From: Curtobacterium sp. VKM Ac-2922
Lineage (GTDB): Bacteria > Actinomycetota > Actinomycetes > Actinomycetales > Microbacteriaceae
Assembly (NCBI RefSeq): GCF_022815645.1
Contig: NZ_JALGRO010000007.1
Location: 124,001 to 188,000, forward strand
Length of the DNA: 64,000 bases
Direction: 5' to 3'
Shown here: positions 9,898 to 17,782 of the stretch, piece by piece
Numbering within the stretch: the stretch's first letter is position 1
Layout of the letters: each line of letters begins with the position of its first letter
Translations under genes and position numbers: made by a program
The notes under the pieces: generated by a model
The model's database searches: none
What the model saw: the letters and a program-made list of their open reading frames with translations, nothing else
What the model was told of the DNA's origin: nothing

Positions 9898-10554
9898 ATG
9901 CGCGAAGTCTTCCAACAGGAACTCCAGGACGTCCAAGAGCGTCTCGCCGAGATCGCCGGGCTCGTCGAGTCCGCCATCACCCGGGCAACGCAGTCGTTCA
10001 CCGAGTCCGACGTCGCCCTCGCCGAAGAGGTGATCGCGGACGATGCGAAGATCGACGACGCCGCCTCGAGCCTGGACGAGATCGCGATCGACATCCTCGC
10101 CCGCCAGGCCCCCGTCGCCCGCGACCTGCGCGTCGTCGTGACCGCCCTGCGCGTCAGCTCGTCGCTCGAGCGGATGGGCGACATGGCCGAGCACATCGCG
10201 CAGCTCACCCGCCAGCGCTTCCCCGAGAAGGTCGTCCCGAAGGGCCTGCGCGGCACCTTCAAGAAGATGGGGCAGCTCGACGTCGCCATGGCGCAGAAGC
10301 TCACGCGGCTGCTGGCGACCGAGGACATCGCCCTGGCATCGGAGATCCGCGACGAGGACGACGCCATCGACGAGCTGCACGCCAGCGTGTTCGACTTCGT
10401 GCTCGGCGAGACGTGGAAGGGCGCACCGATCGACACGGTCGACGCCACGCTCGCGTCCCGGTACCACGAGCGCTTCGCCGACCACGCCGTGTCGATCGCC
10501 AAGAAGGTCGAGTACCTGGCGACCGGTGACTGGGTCGGTTCGACCAACCCCTGA
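9898..10554 (+). CDS. phoU: Phosphate signalling regulator PhoU
   Basis: This 218-residue, all-helical protein mediates negative signalling from the Pst phosphate transporter to the SenX3 kinase. The start ATG 9898 (MREVFQQELQ) follows GAGAGAGG. Two tandem three-helix PhoU domains are visible with the metal-binding E/DxxxD signatures (for example SLERMGDMAEHIAQ at about residue 84 and HERFADHAVSIAKKV near 196). It is divergent from senX3-regX3 and about 32 kb away from pstSCAB, whereas in many bacteria phoU is the last gene of the pst operon. Confidence 0.95.
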   Translation: MREVFQQELQDVQERLAEIAGLVESAITRATQSFTESDVALAEEVIADDAKIDDAASSLDEIAIDILARQAPVARDLRVVVTALRVSSSLERMGDMAEHIAQLTRQRFPEKVVPKGLRGTFKKMGQLDVAMAQKLTRLLATEDIALASEIRDEDDAIDELHASVFDFVLGETWKGAPIDTVDATLASRYHERFADHAVSIAKKVEYLATGDWVGSTNP

Positions 10555-10561
10555 GTCGTGT

Positions 10562-10604
10562 CACGAACGGCCGATCCCGCTTCTGGCGGGGTCGGCCGTT
10601 CGTG
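10562..10604 (+). terminator. Terminator after phoU
   Basis: CACGAACGGCCGATCCCGC pairs with GCGGGGTCGGCCGTTCGTG with a single G-T wobble; the loop is TTCTG. It lies 7 bases after the phoU stop. Confidence 0.85.
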
Positions 10605-10668
10605 CGTCCGCCGCGGTCTGTGCCGTCGTGCGTCCGCCGTGGCCCGTCGGTCTGGGAGGATCGAGGAC

Positions 10669-11208
10669 ATGGCCCAGGTCGCGATCATCGTCAACGGCAT
10701 GCCCGCCTCGGGCAAGAGCACGATCGGAGCAGCACTGGCCGAGGTGCTCGGCTGCCCGTTCCTGTCGAAGGACCGGATCAAGGAGCCGCTGGCCGACATC
10801 GCCGGCCCGATGATCCCGTCTCGCGAGCTCGGTGCGATCGCGATGGGCACGATGTGGCAGATGGCCGGCGCGGTCGAGAACGGCGTGGTGCTGGACGCGG
10901 TCTGGCTGCCGGTCCGCGACCGGGCCTTCCTGGAGGCCGGACTCGCCACCGCCGGATCACCGCGCGTCGTCGAGGTCTGGTGCGACGTCGACCGCCCGAC
11001 CGCCGAAGAGCGGCTGGCGGACCGGTACGACCCGGGTTCGCCCCTGCGTCACCAGGTGCACGGCGACCTGGCGGACATCCGGGCGTTCTGGGACGAGCAC
11101 GGTCAGGCCGCCGGCCCCATGCAGGTCGGTCCCGTCGTGCGCGTGGACACCACGGCACCCTACGACGTCGGCGAGCTCGTGCAGGAGATCGCATCACACT
11201 TCGTGTGA
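10669..11208 (+). CDS. Small P-loop ATPase/kinase-like protein
   Basis: This 179-residue protein carries a Walker A motif at its N-terminus (NGMPASGKSTIG) like gluconate/shikimate-type or zeta-toxin-like small kinases. A lid-like region is rich in arginine (about 110-135: RPTAEERLADRYDPGS). The start ATG 10669 is supported by GGGAGG about 10 bases upstream. No partner gene indicates a substrate. It may phosphorylate a small metabolite or an antibiotic (chloramphenicol-phosphotransferase-like proteins look similar), but the sequence alone does not decide. Confidence 0.75.
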   Translation: MAQVAIIVNGMPASGKSTIGAALAEVLGCPFLSKDRIKEPLADIAGPMIPSRELGAIAMGTMWQMAGAVENGVVLDAVWLPVRDRAFLEAGLATAGSPRVVEVWCDVDRPTAEERLADRYDPGSPLRHQVHGDLADIRAFWDEHGQAAGPMQVGPVVRVDTTAPYDVGELVQEIASHFV

Positions 11209-11253
11209 ACATCGCATACTGAATACTTTGCAGTTGGTCCTGCGATGCTGCTC

Positions 11254-11277
11254 GACGCCCGTCCCCCGACGGGCGTC
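11254..11277 (+). promoter_or_regulatory. 5' leader hairpin of the secreted repeat protein
   Basis: A perfect 10-bp stem, GACGCCCGTC / GACGGGCGTC, with a CCCC loop sits directly before the ribosome binding site AAGGAG (11281-11286). It may terminate the upstream kinase-like gene or stabilise or attenuate the following mRNA. Confidence 0.45.
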
Positions 11278-11293
11278 ACGAAGGAGCACACCC

Positions 11294-12238
11294 ATGACCA
11301 CCCCCACCCGTCGTATCGCGGCGGCCGCCGCCGGTGCCGCACTCGCCGGCGCGATCACCCTCGGCGCTGCCCTGCCCGCCACCGCCGCCACCGGATCCGG
11401 CCCGTCCGTGTCCACCGTGTCGGCCACGTCCACGAAGTCCGGTTCGGTCCCCACGCCCGGGGTGAACGGCATCGACGTCGTCGACGGCGTCTCGTACCTC
11501 AGCGGCACCGGCGTCCCCGGCGCCGACCTCACCATCAGCGGCCGCACCCTGATGCACGGGACCGTGGGCGCCGACGGCACCTGGCGCATCCAGGTCGAAC
11601 CCGCGTCGGGCTTCAGCATGTACCAGGCGGTCGGCTCCACCAGGTCGCTCCCGATGTACTGGGCGACCGGCAGCCCGGCCGTCCCGGCCGGCCAGGTCAC
11701 CCCCGAGGCCCCCAAGGCCCGGACGCCCACCCCGGGCGTGAACGGCATCCAGGTCGTGGACGGTGTCTCGTACCTGAGCGGCACCGGGGTCCGCGGTGGA
11801 AGGGTCACCATCACGGGCGGTACCACGGTGATTGCCACTGTCCGCGACGACGGCACCTGGCGCATCGCCGCCCGGCCGAACACGGGCTACCGGATCTACC
11901 AGAAGGCCAACGGCTCGCAGTCTCGAGACGTCATCTGGATGACCGGTGACCCGGCAGTGCCGGCGGGCGAGGTCACGCCGCCGCCGGCGATCCCGGCAGC
12001 GCCGACGGTCACGGAGTCCACGCGGCTCGGTCCGAACTCGATCCACCTGACCGGCACCGGCACGCCGGGGCTGTACCTGGACGTCGCGTTCTCGTACGGC
12101 GGCGGGATCGTCACGAAGGTGCAGGCCGACGGCACGTGGCAGGTCGACCTCGCCGACTCCTCGCGCGGGTGGACGATCTACCAGGTCGACCAGGGCGCGA
12201 AGTCGCCGACGGTCGCGGTGGCGCCGGTCGCCGACTGA
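11294..12238 (+). CDS. Secreted protein with three Ig-like/bacterial adhesin-type repeats
   Basis: This 314-residue protein starts at ATG 11294 after AAGGAG. A Sec signal peptide (Arg-rich, then a long Ala/Leu core) ends around LPATAA, residue 34. Three homologous units of about 85-90 residues follow, at about 52-140, 141-228 and 229-314. The first two share PTPGVNGI-VVDGVSYLSGTGV, and all three share a D(D/N/A)GTW(R/Q) element. They resemble the beta-sandwich modules of bacterial surface proteins. No sortase motif or membrane anchor is seen, so the protein is probably released or held non-covalently. The function is unknown; carbohydrate or surface binding is possible. Confidence 0.72.
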   Translation: MTTPTRRIAAAAAGAALAGAITLGAALPATAATGSGPSVSTVSATSTKSGSVPTPGVNGIDVVDGVSYLSGTGVPGADLTISGRTLMHGTVGADGTWRIQVEPASGFSMYQAVGSTRSLPMYWATGSPAVPAGQVTPEAPKARTPTPGVNGIQVVDGVSYLSGTGVRGGRVTITGGTTVIATVRDDGTWRIAARPNTGYRIYQKANGSQSRDVIWMTGDPAVPAGEVTPPPAIPAAPTVTESTRLGPNSIHLTGTGTPGLYLDVAFSYGGGIVTKVQADGTWQVDLADSSRGWTIYQVDQGAKSPTVAVAPVAD

Positions 12239-12253
12239 CCTGGTCGACGACGG

Positions 12254-12287
12254 ACGGCCCCGGACTCCGGTCGGAGTGCGGGGCCGT
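12254..12287. terminator. Terminator between convergent secreted-protein and gpmA genes
   Basis: ACGGCCCC pairs with GGGGCCGT and an inner ACTCCG pairs with CGGAGT. It is placed 15 bases after the upstream stop and 28 bases beyond the gpmA stop. Confidence 0.75.
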
Positions 12288-12315
12288 CGTCGTCGTGCCG
12301 AGGACGCGCCGGTGG

Positions 12316-13062
12316 CTACTTCTTGGCGCCCTGGGCGGCCACGGCGGCGGCACCGGCAGCGGCGGCCTCGGGGTCGAGGTAGCGCGAGGGCCCGGTCGGA
12401 CGGAAGTCGTCGTCGAGCTCGTACACCAGCGGGATGCCCGTCGGGATGTTGAGCCCCGCGATGTCGTCGTCGGAGATGCCGTCGAGGTGCTTCACCAGCG
12501 CGCGCAGGGAGTTGCCGTGCGCGGTCACCAGGACGGTCTTGCCCTGCGCCAGGTCCTTCGTGATGTCCGACTCCCAGTACGGCAGCAGGCGCTCGATGAC
12601 GAGCGCGAGCGACTCGGTGCGGGGCAGGTCCTCGCCCAGGTCGGCGTAGCGGCGGTCGCCGTACTGCGACCACTCGGCGTCGTCGGCGATGGGGGGCGGC
12701 GGCACGTCGAACGAGCGGCGCCACTCCATGAACTGCTGCTCGCCGTACTGCTCGAGCGTCTGGGCCTTGTCCTTGCCCTGCAGGTCGCCGTAGTGGCGCT
12801 CGTTGAGGCGCCAGTCGCGCTTGACCGGCAGCCAGGCCAGGTCGGCTTCGAGCAGGGCGATGTCGGCCGTCTGGATCGCGCGGGTCAGCAGCGAGGTGTA
12901 CAGGACGTCGGGGACGATGCCGGACCCGGCGATGAGCTCGCCGGCGCGCTTCGCCTCCTTCTCGCCCAGCTCGGAGAGCCGGACGTCGACCCAACCGGTG
13001 AACAGGTTCTTCTGGTTCCAGTCACTGTTGCCGTGACGGAGCAGGACGAGCGTGGAGGTCAT
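12316..13062 (-). CDS. gpmA: 2,3-bisphosphoglycerate-dependent phosphoglycerate mutase
   Basis: This 248-residue glycolytic enzyme interconverts 3- and 2-phosphoglycerate. The phosphohistidine motif [18 protein letters not shown] is at residues 7-24, the second catalytic region is [11 protein letters not shown], and the third is [13 protein letters not shown]. It matches the dimeric/tetrameric dPGM length. The start is ATG 13062. A short Ala-rich C-terminal tail is added. The neighbourhood (senX3, regX3 and phoU nearby) matches mycobacteria, where gpm1 lies next to senX3-regX3. Confidence 0.96.
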   Translation of the reverse strand: MTSTLVLLRHGNSDWNQKNLFTGWVDVRLSELGEKEAKRAGELIAGSGIVPDVLYTSLLTRAIQTADIALLEADLAWLPVKRDWRLNERHYGDLQGKDKAQTLEQYGEQQFMEWRRSFDVPPPPIADDAEWSQYGDRRYADLGEDLPRTESLALVIERLLPYWESDITKDLAQGKTVLVTAHGNSLRALVKHLDGISDDDIAGLNIPTGIPLVYELDDDFRPTGPSRYLDPEAAAAGAAAVAAQGAKK

Positions 13063-13105
13063 GGTCGAAGTCTACCGAGCGGCCCGCTCCCCGTAGCCTG
13101 GTGGC

Positions 13106-13879
13106 ATGCCGATCGGGAACGTCACGCGCGGGACGACCGGGCACAACCGGCTGCGCCGCGTCGACCGGTGGATCGCAGCACAGCCGGCGTTCCGACGGGC
13201 TGCCGACCCGCTCGTCGCCGACGTCGGCTACGGCGCGAGCCCGACCACCACGCTCGAGCTCCGCGACCGCCTGGCGCTGGTGCGACCGGATGTCGAGGTC
13301 ACCGGCATCGAGATCGAGCCGTCCCGCGTGGCACTGGCCACCGCGGGGACGCGCGACGGCGTCACGTTCCGGCTCGGCGGGTTCGAGACCCCCACGCCCG
13401 ATGGACGCCGGCCCGTGGTGATCCGCGCGTTCAACGTGCTGCGGCAGTACGACGAGTCCGAGGTCGCCGCGTCGTGGCGCATCATGCAGGACCGTCTGCA
13501 ACCGGGCGGCGTACTCGTCGAGGGCACGTGCAACGAGGTCGGCCGAGTGGCGTCGTGGGTGACGCTCGACGACCGGGCGCCGCAGACCTTCACCGTCTCG
13601 TTGCGACTGGCGGGACTCGACGTGCCGTCGGTCGTGGCCGAGCGGCTGCCGAAGGCCCTGATCCACCGGAACGTCCCCGGCGAGCGGGTGCACGCGTTCC
13701 TGCGTGACCTCGACCTGGCATGGGCGGTGGCGGCGCCGCTCGGCACGTACGGCCCGCGGCAGCGGTGGCTCGCGGCGGTGGCGGGCATGCGTGACCGGGG
13801 CTGGCCGGTGCTGCACGGCACGACGCGGTGGCGACTCGGCGAGCTCAGCGTCCCGTGGTCGGCCGTCGCCCCGCGCTGA
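13106..13879 (+). CDS. Class I SAM-dependent methyltransferase-like protein
   Basis: This 257-residue protein is read from ATG 13106. Motif I is degenerate but recognisable (VADVGYGASPTTTLEL, about 39-54) and an acidic ribose-binding residue follows in VTGIEIEPSRV. The rest (REFNVLRQYDE-like region, then LQPGGVLVEGT) follows the Rossmann-type methyltransferase layout. The substrate is unknown. It is divergent from gpmA with 43 bases between the starts, so the two share a promoter region. Confidence 0.72.
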   Translation: MPIGNVTRGTTGHNRLRRVDRWIAAQPAFRRAADPLVADVGYGASPTTTLELRDRLALVRPDVEVTGIEIEPSRVALATAGTRDGVTFRLGGFETPTPDGRRPVVIRAFNVLRQYDESEVAASWRIMQDRLQPGGVLVEGTCNEVGRVASWVTLDDRAPQTFTVSLRLAGLDVPSVVAERLPKALIHRNVPGERVHAFLRDLDLAWAVAAPLGTYGPRQRWLAAVAGMRDRGWPVLHGTTRWRLGELSVPWSAVAPR

Positions 13880-13921
13880 CGCGACACCCGTGCCCGTGCC
13901 CGCCGCCCGCCGTCCCTGCGA

Positions 13922-13995
13922 CGCCGAGTCTCGGCCCGGCGGACACATTCGACGTCGCGACAGCGCGAAACTGTCCGCGGAGCCGAGACTCGGCG
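13922..13995. repeat. Long interrupted palindrome between convergent genes
   Basis: CGCCGAGTCTCGGC (13922-13935) is exactly inverted at 13982-13995. An inner GCGGACA (about 13939-13945) is inverted at 13972-13978. The arms would give a two-part stem of about 21 bp with a loop of about 26 bases. It may act as a terminator for the methyltransferase and ygfZ genes or may be a dispersed repeat. Confidence 0.65.
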
Positions 13996-14027
13996 CGCGC
14001 CGAGCAGCACGCGCCGGGCGCACCGGC

Positions 14028-15098
14028 TCAGGAGCGCTTGACCGCGCCGAGCCGGGGCAGCCGCGGCACGTTCGCCGTCGCACCGGCCCCGGGCGGCACG
14101 ATGGTCTCCTGCGCTGCCGTCACCACCACGTCGTCCGCGGTCAGCGTCAGCACCGCAGCCGGGTCGAGCGAGCGCTTGACCACCGCCAGTCCGATCGGCC
14201 CGAGCTCGTGGTGCACCGCCGACGCCGCCAGCCGCCCGACCACGACGTCGTCGAGCAGCACAGGGGTCCCCGGCGCCGGCAGGACCGCGTCGGAGCCGTC
14301 CAGGTGCAGCATCACCACACGCCGCGGCGGATGTCCGAGGTTGTGGACCTTGGCGACGGTCTCCTGCCCGCGGTAGCACCCCTTGCTCAGGTGCACGGCG
14401 GAACGCAGCCAGTCGAGTTCGTGCGGGATCGTCCGCTCGTCGACGTCGGTCAGGACCGGACGCCACGCGGCGATGCGCAGGGCCTCGACCGCCAGCAGCC
14501 CCGCGACGGGCCGGTCGGACGCGGCGAGCGCGGCCGCGGCGTCGGTGGTGAGGACCGCGATCCGCAGCGTCCAGTCGGACCCGGGGTGGGCCTCCTGGCT
14601 GGCGTAGCTCCACCCGCCCAGCGTGACGGACGCCCATGGGTCGACCCACGCGACGACCGCGTCGGGGACCAGGCCGTCGGCGAACGCGCCGATCGTGACG
14701 AACTCGGCGGACCGGTCGGTGACCTCGACGCGCAGCATGAACCGCATCGACGACAACCAGGCTGCGAGCGGCTCGGCGTCGCCGGGTTCGGTGAGCAGCC
14801 ACGTGGTCCCGCCGTCGTCGACCACGCGGGCCGCGTGCTCGACCCGGCCGGACTGGTCGAGCACCAGCGTCTCGGTGCTGACACCGGGTGCGAGACCGAG
14901 CAGCAGCTGCGACGTGATCGAGTTGAGCCAGGACAGCCGGTCCGGGCCGGTCACCGTCACGACGCCCAGGCCGAGTTCGACGACTGCGCGACCGTCGGCC
15001 AGCGCGCGCTGTTCACCGAGCGGGTTGCCGAAGTGGGCGGCGGGGCCGGCGTCCGACGCGACGAAGGCGGGGCGATCGGCGAACACGGAGACGGCCAT
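14028..15098 (-). CDS. ygfZ: Folate-binding YgfZ/GcvT-like protein
   Basis: This 356-residue protein resembles the tetrahydrofolate-dependent YgfZ (Fe-S cluster maintenance) branch of the GcvT superfamily. The diagnostic KGCYRGQE motif is present (about residue 238-245), with the preceding IPHELDW segment. The start ATG 15098 overlaps the stop of the upstream nitrobindin-like gene by one base (TGATG), so translation is coupled. The actinobacterial pairing of ygfZ with a nitrobindin-like beta-barrel gene is common. Confidence 0.88.
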   Translation of the reverse strand: MAVSVFADRPAFVASDAGPAAHFGNPLGEQRALADGRAVVELGLGVVTVTGPDRLSWLNSITSQLLLGLAPGVSTETLVLDQSGRVEHAARVVDDGGTTWLLTEPGDAEPLAAWLSSMRFMLRVEVTDRSAEFVTIGAFADGLVPDAVVAWVDPWASVTLGGWSYASQEAHPGSDWTLRIAVLTTDAAAALAASDRPVAGLLAVEALRIAAWRPVLTDVDERTIPHELDWLRSAVHLSKGCYRGQETVAKVHNLGHPPRRVVMLHLDGSDAVLPAPGTPVLLDDVVVGRLAASAVHHELGPIGLAVVKRSLDPAAVLTLTADDVVVTAAQETIVPPGAGATANVPRLPRLGAVKRS

Positions 15099-15706
15099 CA
15101 GTCGACCTTCGCGAGCTGCCCCGAGGCGTGCGAGGTCAGGGCACGGCCGAGTGCGGCGATGTCCCACGCCCAGAAGAGCTTGCCCTCGACCAGGCCGTAG
15201 ATGCGCGTCGCTGCGGCGTAGTCCTTGGCGTTGGCGGAGCGCATCACGGCGTCGGTGGCCAGGTCGATGCGGCCCTTGCGGACCTGCCCGACGTAGAGCT
15301 CGTTGACGCCCGTGGGGTGGATGATCGCCGCTTCGATGTCGAAGCCGTCGTTGGTGTTGCGCAACGTCTCGACGCTCTGGGTGGTGCCGAACGGCACGAC
15401 GCCGTCACCGAGCAGCATCGCTGGGCCGCGGTCGCCCGGTTCGGACGGACGGTCGAGTCGCCAGTACCCCATCTCGGCGGCGAGCGGCGTGTTCGCGTCG
15501 TCGAGCAGCCAGGTCGTCGACGAGTAGTTGAGGTAGGGCAGGCCGTCGTGGCTGAAGCTCACGCGCTGGCCGAACTCGTAGTTCTCGACGTCGGGCTCGT
15601 CGCCTTCGCCGACGGGGTACTCGACGACGCCGGTGCCTTCCCAGACGCCGACGAGCCAGGACAGGGGCACGAGTTCCGGGGCCAGGCCCTCGGGCAGTTC
15701 GATCAA
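15098..15706 (-). CDS. Nitrobindin-like (FABP-type, UPF0678) heme-binding protein
   Basis: This 202-residue beta-barrel protein belongs to the THAP4/nitrobindin family, whose members bind ferric heme and isomerise peroxynitrite or bind NO. The signature GVWEGTG is at about residues 20-26 and the C-terminal strands are present. The start TTG 15706 overlaps the stop of the preceding 38-residue gene in TTGA; no later ATG fits. It is coupled to ygfZ downstream, which suggests a shared role in iron/heme or oxidative-stress biology (inference). Confidence 0.85.
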   Translation of the reverse strand: MIELPEGLAPELVPLSWLVGVWEGTGVVEYPVGEGDEPDVENYEFGQRVSFSHDGLPYLNYSSTTWLLDDANTPLAAEMGYWRLDRPSEPGDRGPAMLLGDGVVPFGTTQSVETLRNTNDGFDIEAAIIHPTGVNELYVGQVRKGRIDLATDAVMRSANAKDYAAATRIYGLVEGKLFWAWDIAALGRALTSHASGQLAKVD

Positions 15707-15819
15707 CGCTGGCCCTTGAACAGCTTCACGACGACGGTGACCGACACGAAGGCGATCGCGAGCGACGCCAGGCCCAGCAGACCGACGTAGAAGAGCTCGA
15801 GGGCAAGCAGCGAATCCAT
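15703..15819 (-). CDS. 38-residue single-pass membrane microprotein
   Basis: It begins [18 protein letters not shown] and ends LFKGQR. About 28 hydrophobic residues are followed by a basic tail, the pattern of a one-helix membrane protein with its C-terminus inside. The stop overlaps the TTG start of the nitrobindin-like gene, which supports real translation and operon membership. The function is unknown. Confidence 0.6.
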   Translation of the reverse strand: MDSLLALELFYVGLLGLASLAIAFVSVTVVVKLFKGQR

Positions 15820-15843
15820 GCCCCGGAGTCTACGCGGCGCGGC

Positions 15844-16125
15844 TCAACGCGCCAGGAGCACCACGGCGGTGACGAGCACCACGACGAACGAACCCGACGA
15901 CGCGATGCTGATCCGCTCGACCAGGCCGTCCTTGGTCGCGGTGATCAGCTGCAGCACGAAGCTGACCATCACCGAGGCCACGAACACCAGCAGCAGCCAC
16001 GCGAACGAGTCCCGCTCGCTCAGCGTCAGCACCAGGACCGCGCCCAGGATCGACAGCAGCCAGACGGGGAGCACCGACGTCAGCTTGAGTCGACGCTGGT
16101 CGGCGGGCGGGACGGGCTCGGTCAC
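15844..16125 (-). CDS. Small membrane protein, three predicted helices
   Basis: This 93-residue protein starts at GTG 16125. Hydrophobic segments lie at about residues 16-34, 42-62 and 73-91, after a short charged N-terminus. I do not recognise a family. It sits 24 bases upstream of the 38-residue microprotein gene in the same direction, so it may head the operon (this gene, microprotein, nitrobindin, ygfZ). Confidence 0.6.
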   Translation of the reverse strand: MTEPVPPADQRRLKLTSVLPVWLLSILGAVLVLTLSERDSFAWLLLVFVASVMVSFVLQLITATKDGLVERISIASSGSFVVVLVTAVVLLAR

Positions 16126-16170
16126 GTCCCCATCATGTCAGGTGCGGATCGGGCGCTTCCCGAGCATCAC

Positions 16171-16176
16171 TAGGAT
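16171..16176 (+). promoter_or_regulatory. -10 box of glnR-mshD
   Basis: TAGGAT lies 35 bases before the GTG start of glnR, and the ribosome binding site TGGAGGT follows at 16201-16207. The -35 is not clear. Confidence 0.4.
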
Positions 16177-16210
16177 GTCCCGCAGACGTCTCATCCGTTC
16201 TGGAGGTCCT

Positions 16211-16897
16211 GTGGCACAGCTCCTGGTACTCACTTCGGCCGCGCCCGGCGACGTCCTGCCCAGCCTCGGCCTGTTGAGCCACCGGATCCGCCACGTCCCG
16301 GCCGAGGCGGCCCAGCTCGTGAACGCCCCGCAGTGCGACCTGATGTTCGTCGACGCCCGCACCGACCTGGTGAGCGCCAAGGCCCTGTGCAAGATCCTGT
16401 CGACCTCGGGCTCGACCACGCCGATCGTGCTCGTCGTGACCGAGGGCGGGCTGACCGCCGTCACGAGCGAGTGGAACGTCGACGACGTCGTGCTCGAGAC
16501 CGCCGGCCCGGCCGAGGTCGACGCGCGCATCCGCCTGAGTTCGGGGCGCGCCGCCAAGAACTCGACGGGCACCAAGATCCAGGCGTCCGGCGTGGTCATC
16601 GACGAGGCCAGCTACTCGGCGAAGGTGCGCGGCAAACCGCTCGACCTGACGTTCAAGGAGTTCGAGCTCCTGCGGTTCTTCGCCACCCACCCCTCGCGCG
16701 TGTTCACCCGCGAGCAGCTGCTGAGCGAAGTCTGGGGCTACGACTACTTCGGCGGCACCCGCACCGTCGACGTGCACGTCCGACGGCTGCGCGCCAAGCT
16801 CGGCGACCTGGAGTCGCTCATCGGCACGGTCCGCAACGTCGGCTACCGCTTCAACGTCTACGACGACGAGGCCGAGCGCCTGACCGGCCAGTCGTGA
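16211..16897 (+). CDS. glnR: GlnR-type orphan response regulator (nitrogen control)
   Basis: This 228-residue protein starts at GTG 16211 behind GGAGGT. The receiver-like domain (1-115) has the GlnR pattern: [18 protein letters not shown], a single conserved Asp in LMFVDAR and VLVVTEGGL, but it lacks the full acidic pocket of phosphorylated receivers. The winged-helix domain occupies about 130-218 ([37 protein letters not shown]). GlnR proteins control glnA, amtB and nitrate genes without a partner kinase. Overlap with mshD (GTGA) and the glnR-mshD order match mycobacteria. Confidence 0.88.
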   Translation: MAQLLVLTSAAPGDVLPSLGLLSHRIRHVPAEAAQLVNAPQCDLMFVDARTDLVSAKALCKILSTSGSTTPIVLVVTEGGLTAVTSEWNVDDVVLETAGPAEVDARIRLSSGRAAKNSTGTKIQASGVVIDEASYSAKVRGKPLDLTFKEFELLRFFATHPSRVFTREQLLSEVWGYDYFGGTRTVDVHVRRLRAKLGDLESLIGTVRNVGYRFNVYDDEAERLTGQS

Positions 16898-17736
16898 CCG
16901 ACCTGTCGCCGTTCACCGTCCCCGGCGAAGCGCCGCCGTTCTCGGACCAGACCCTGGTCGACGTCCGCGCCGGCCGTGCGGTCGTGGTGCAGGAACCGGC
17001 CGAGGGTCCGGCCGACGGCGTGGCCGTCGTGCGCGATCGCGAGCTGGAGCTGGTGGTCCGCCTGGAGGCCCGGGGGAACGGCATCGGCACACGGCTCGTC
17101 GAGCAGGCGCTCGCCCTGGGCGACGGGGTCGCACCGCGGCTGGCCTGGGCGCACGGCGACGGTCCCGCGGCACGTGCGATCGCGACCCGGTACGGCTGGG
17201 CGGCCACGCGCACGCTGCTGCAGCTGCGCGCACCGGTGCCGGACACCGGAGCCGCCCCGGGCCTCCCGGCCGGACACACGCTCTCCGGAGCCGTCATCGG
17301 CACCGACGCGCCGTCGGCGGACGAGACCGACTGGCTCGCCCTGAACGGCGCCGCGTTCGCGCACCACCCGGAGCAGGGCTCGATGACGCTCGACGACCTG
17401 CGGGCGCGCGAAGCGGAACCGTGGTTCTCCGGCGACGACCTGCTGCTGCTCCGTGACGCATCCGGGGCGCTCGTGGGGTCGTGCTGGCTCAAGGTCGACG
17501 ACGGCGTCGGCGAGTTCTACGCGGTGGCGGTGCGCCCGGACCAGCAGGGTCGGGGACTCGGCGGCGTGCTGATGCGTGCCGGGTCGGCGCGACTGGTCGG
17601 ACGGGGGCTGCAGGCGCAGGCGCTCTACGTCGAGGGGGACAACGAGCCGGCGCTGGCACTGTACCGACGGTCCGGGTTCACACAGCATGCGATCGACGTG
17701 CAGTACGCGGCACCGGAGCACCTGCCCGGCCGGTAA
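16894..17736 (+). CDS. mshD: Mycothiol synthase (MshD), tandem GNAT acetyltransferase
   Basis: This 280-residue enzyme performs the last step of mycothiol synthesis, acetylating Cys-GlcN-inositol with acetyl-CoA. There are two GNAT folds. The N-terminal one (about 1-130) is divergent, with only a weak [10 protein letters not shown] site. The C-terminal one (about 140-280) has a good acetyl-CoA loop in [14 protein letters not shown] and [18 protein letters not shown]. The GTG start lies in the GTGA overlap with glnR. The enzyme marks this organism as a mycothiol-using actinobacterium. Confidence 0.9.
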   Translation: MTDLSPFTVPGEAPPFSDQTLVDVRAGRAVVVQEPAEGPADGVAVVRDRELELVVRLEARGNGIGTRLVEQALALGDGVAPRLAWAHGDGPAARAIATRYGWAATRTLLQLRAPVPDTGAAPGLPAGHTLSGAVIGTDAPSADETDWLALNGAAFAHHPEQGSMTLDDLRAREAEPWFSGDDLLLLRDASGALVGSCWLKVDDGVGEFYAVAVRPDQQGRGLGGVLMRAGSARLVGRGLQAQALYVEGDNEPALALYRRSGFTQHAIDVQYAAPEHLPGR

Positions 17737-17782
17737 CATGAGAGGGCCGGCGAGGGGTCGGTCACTTCGAGTCGGGGGATCC

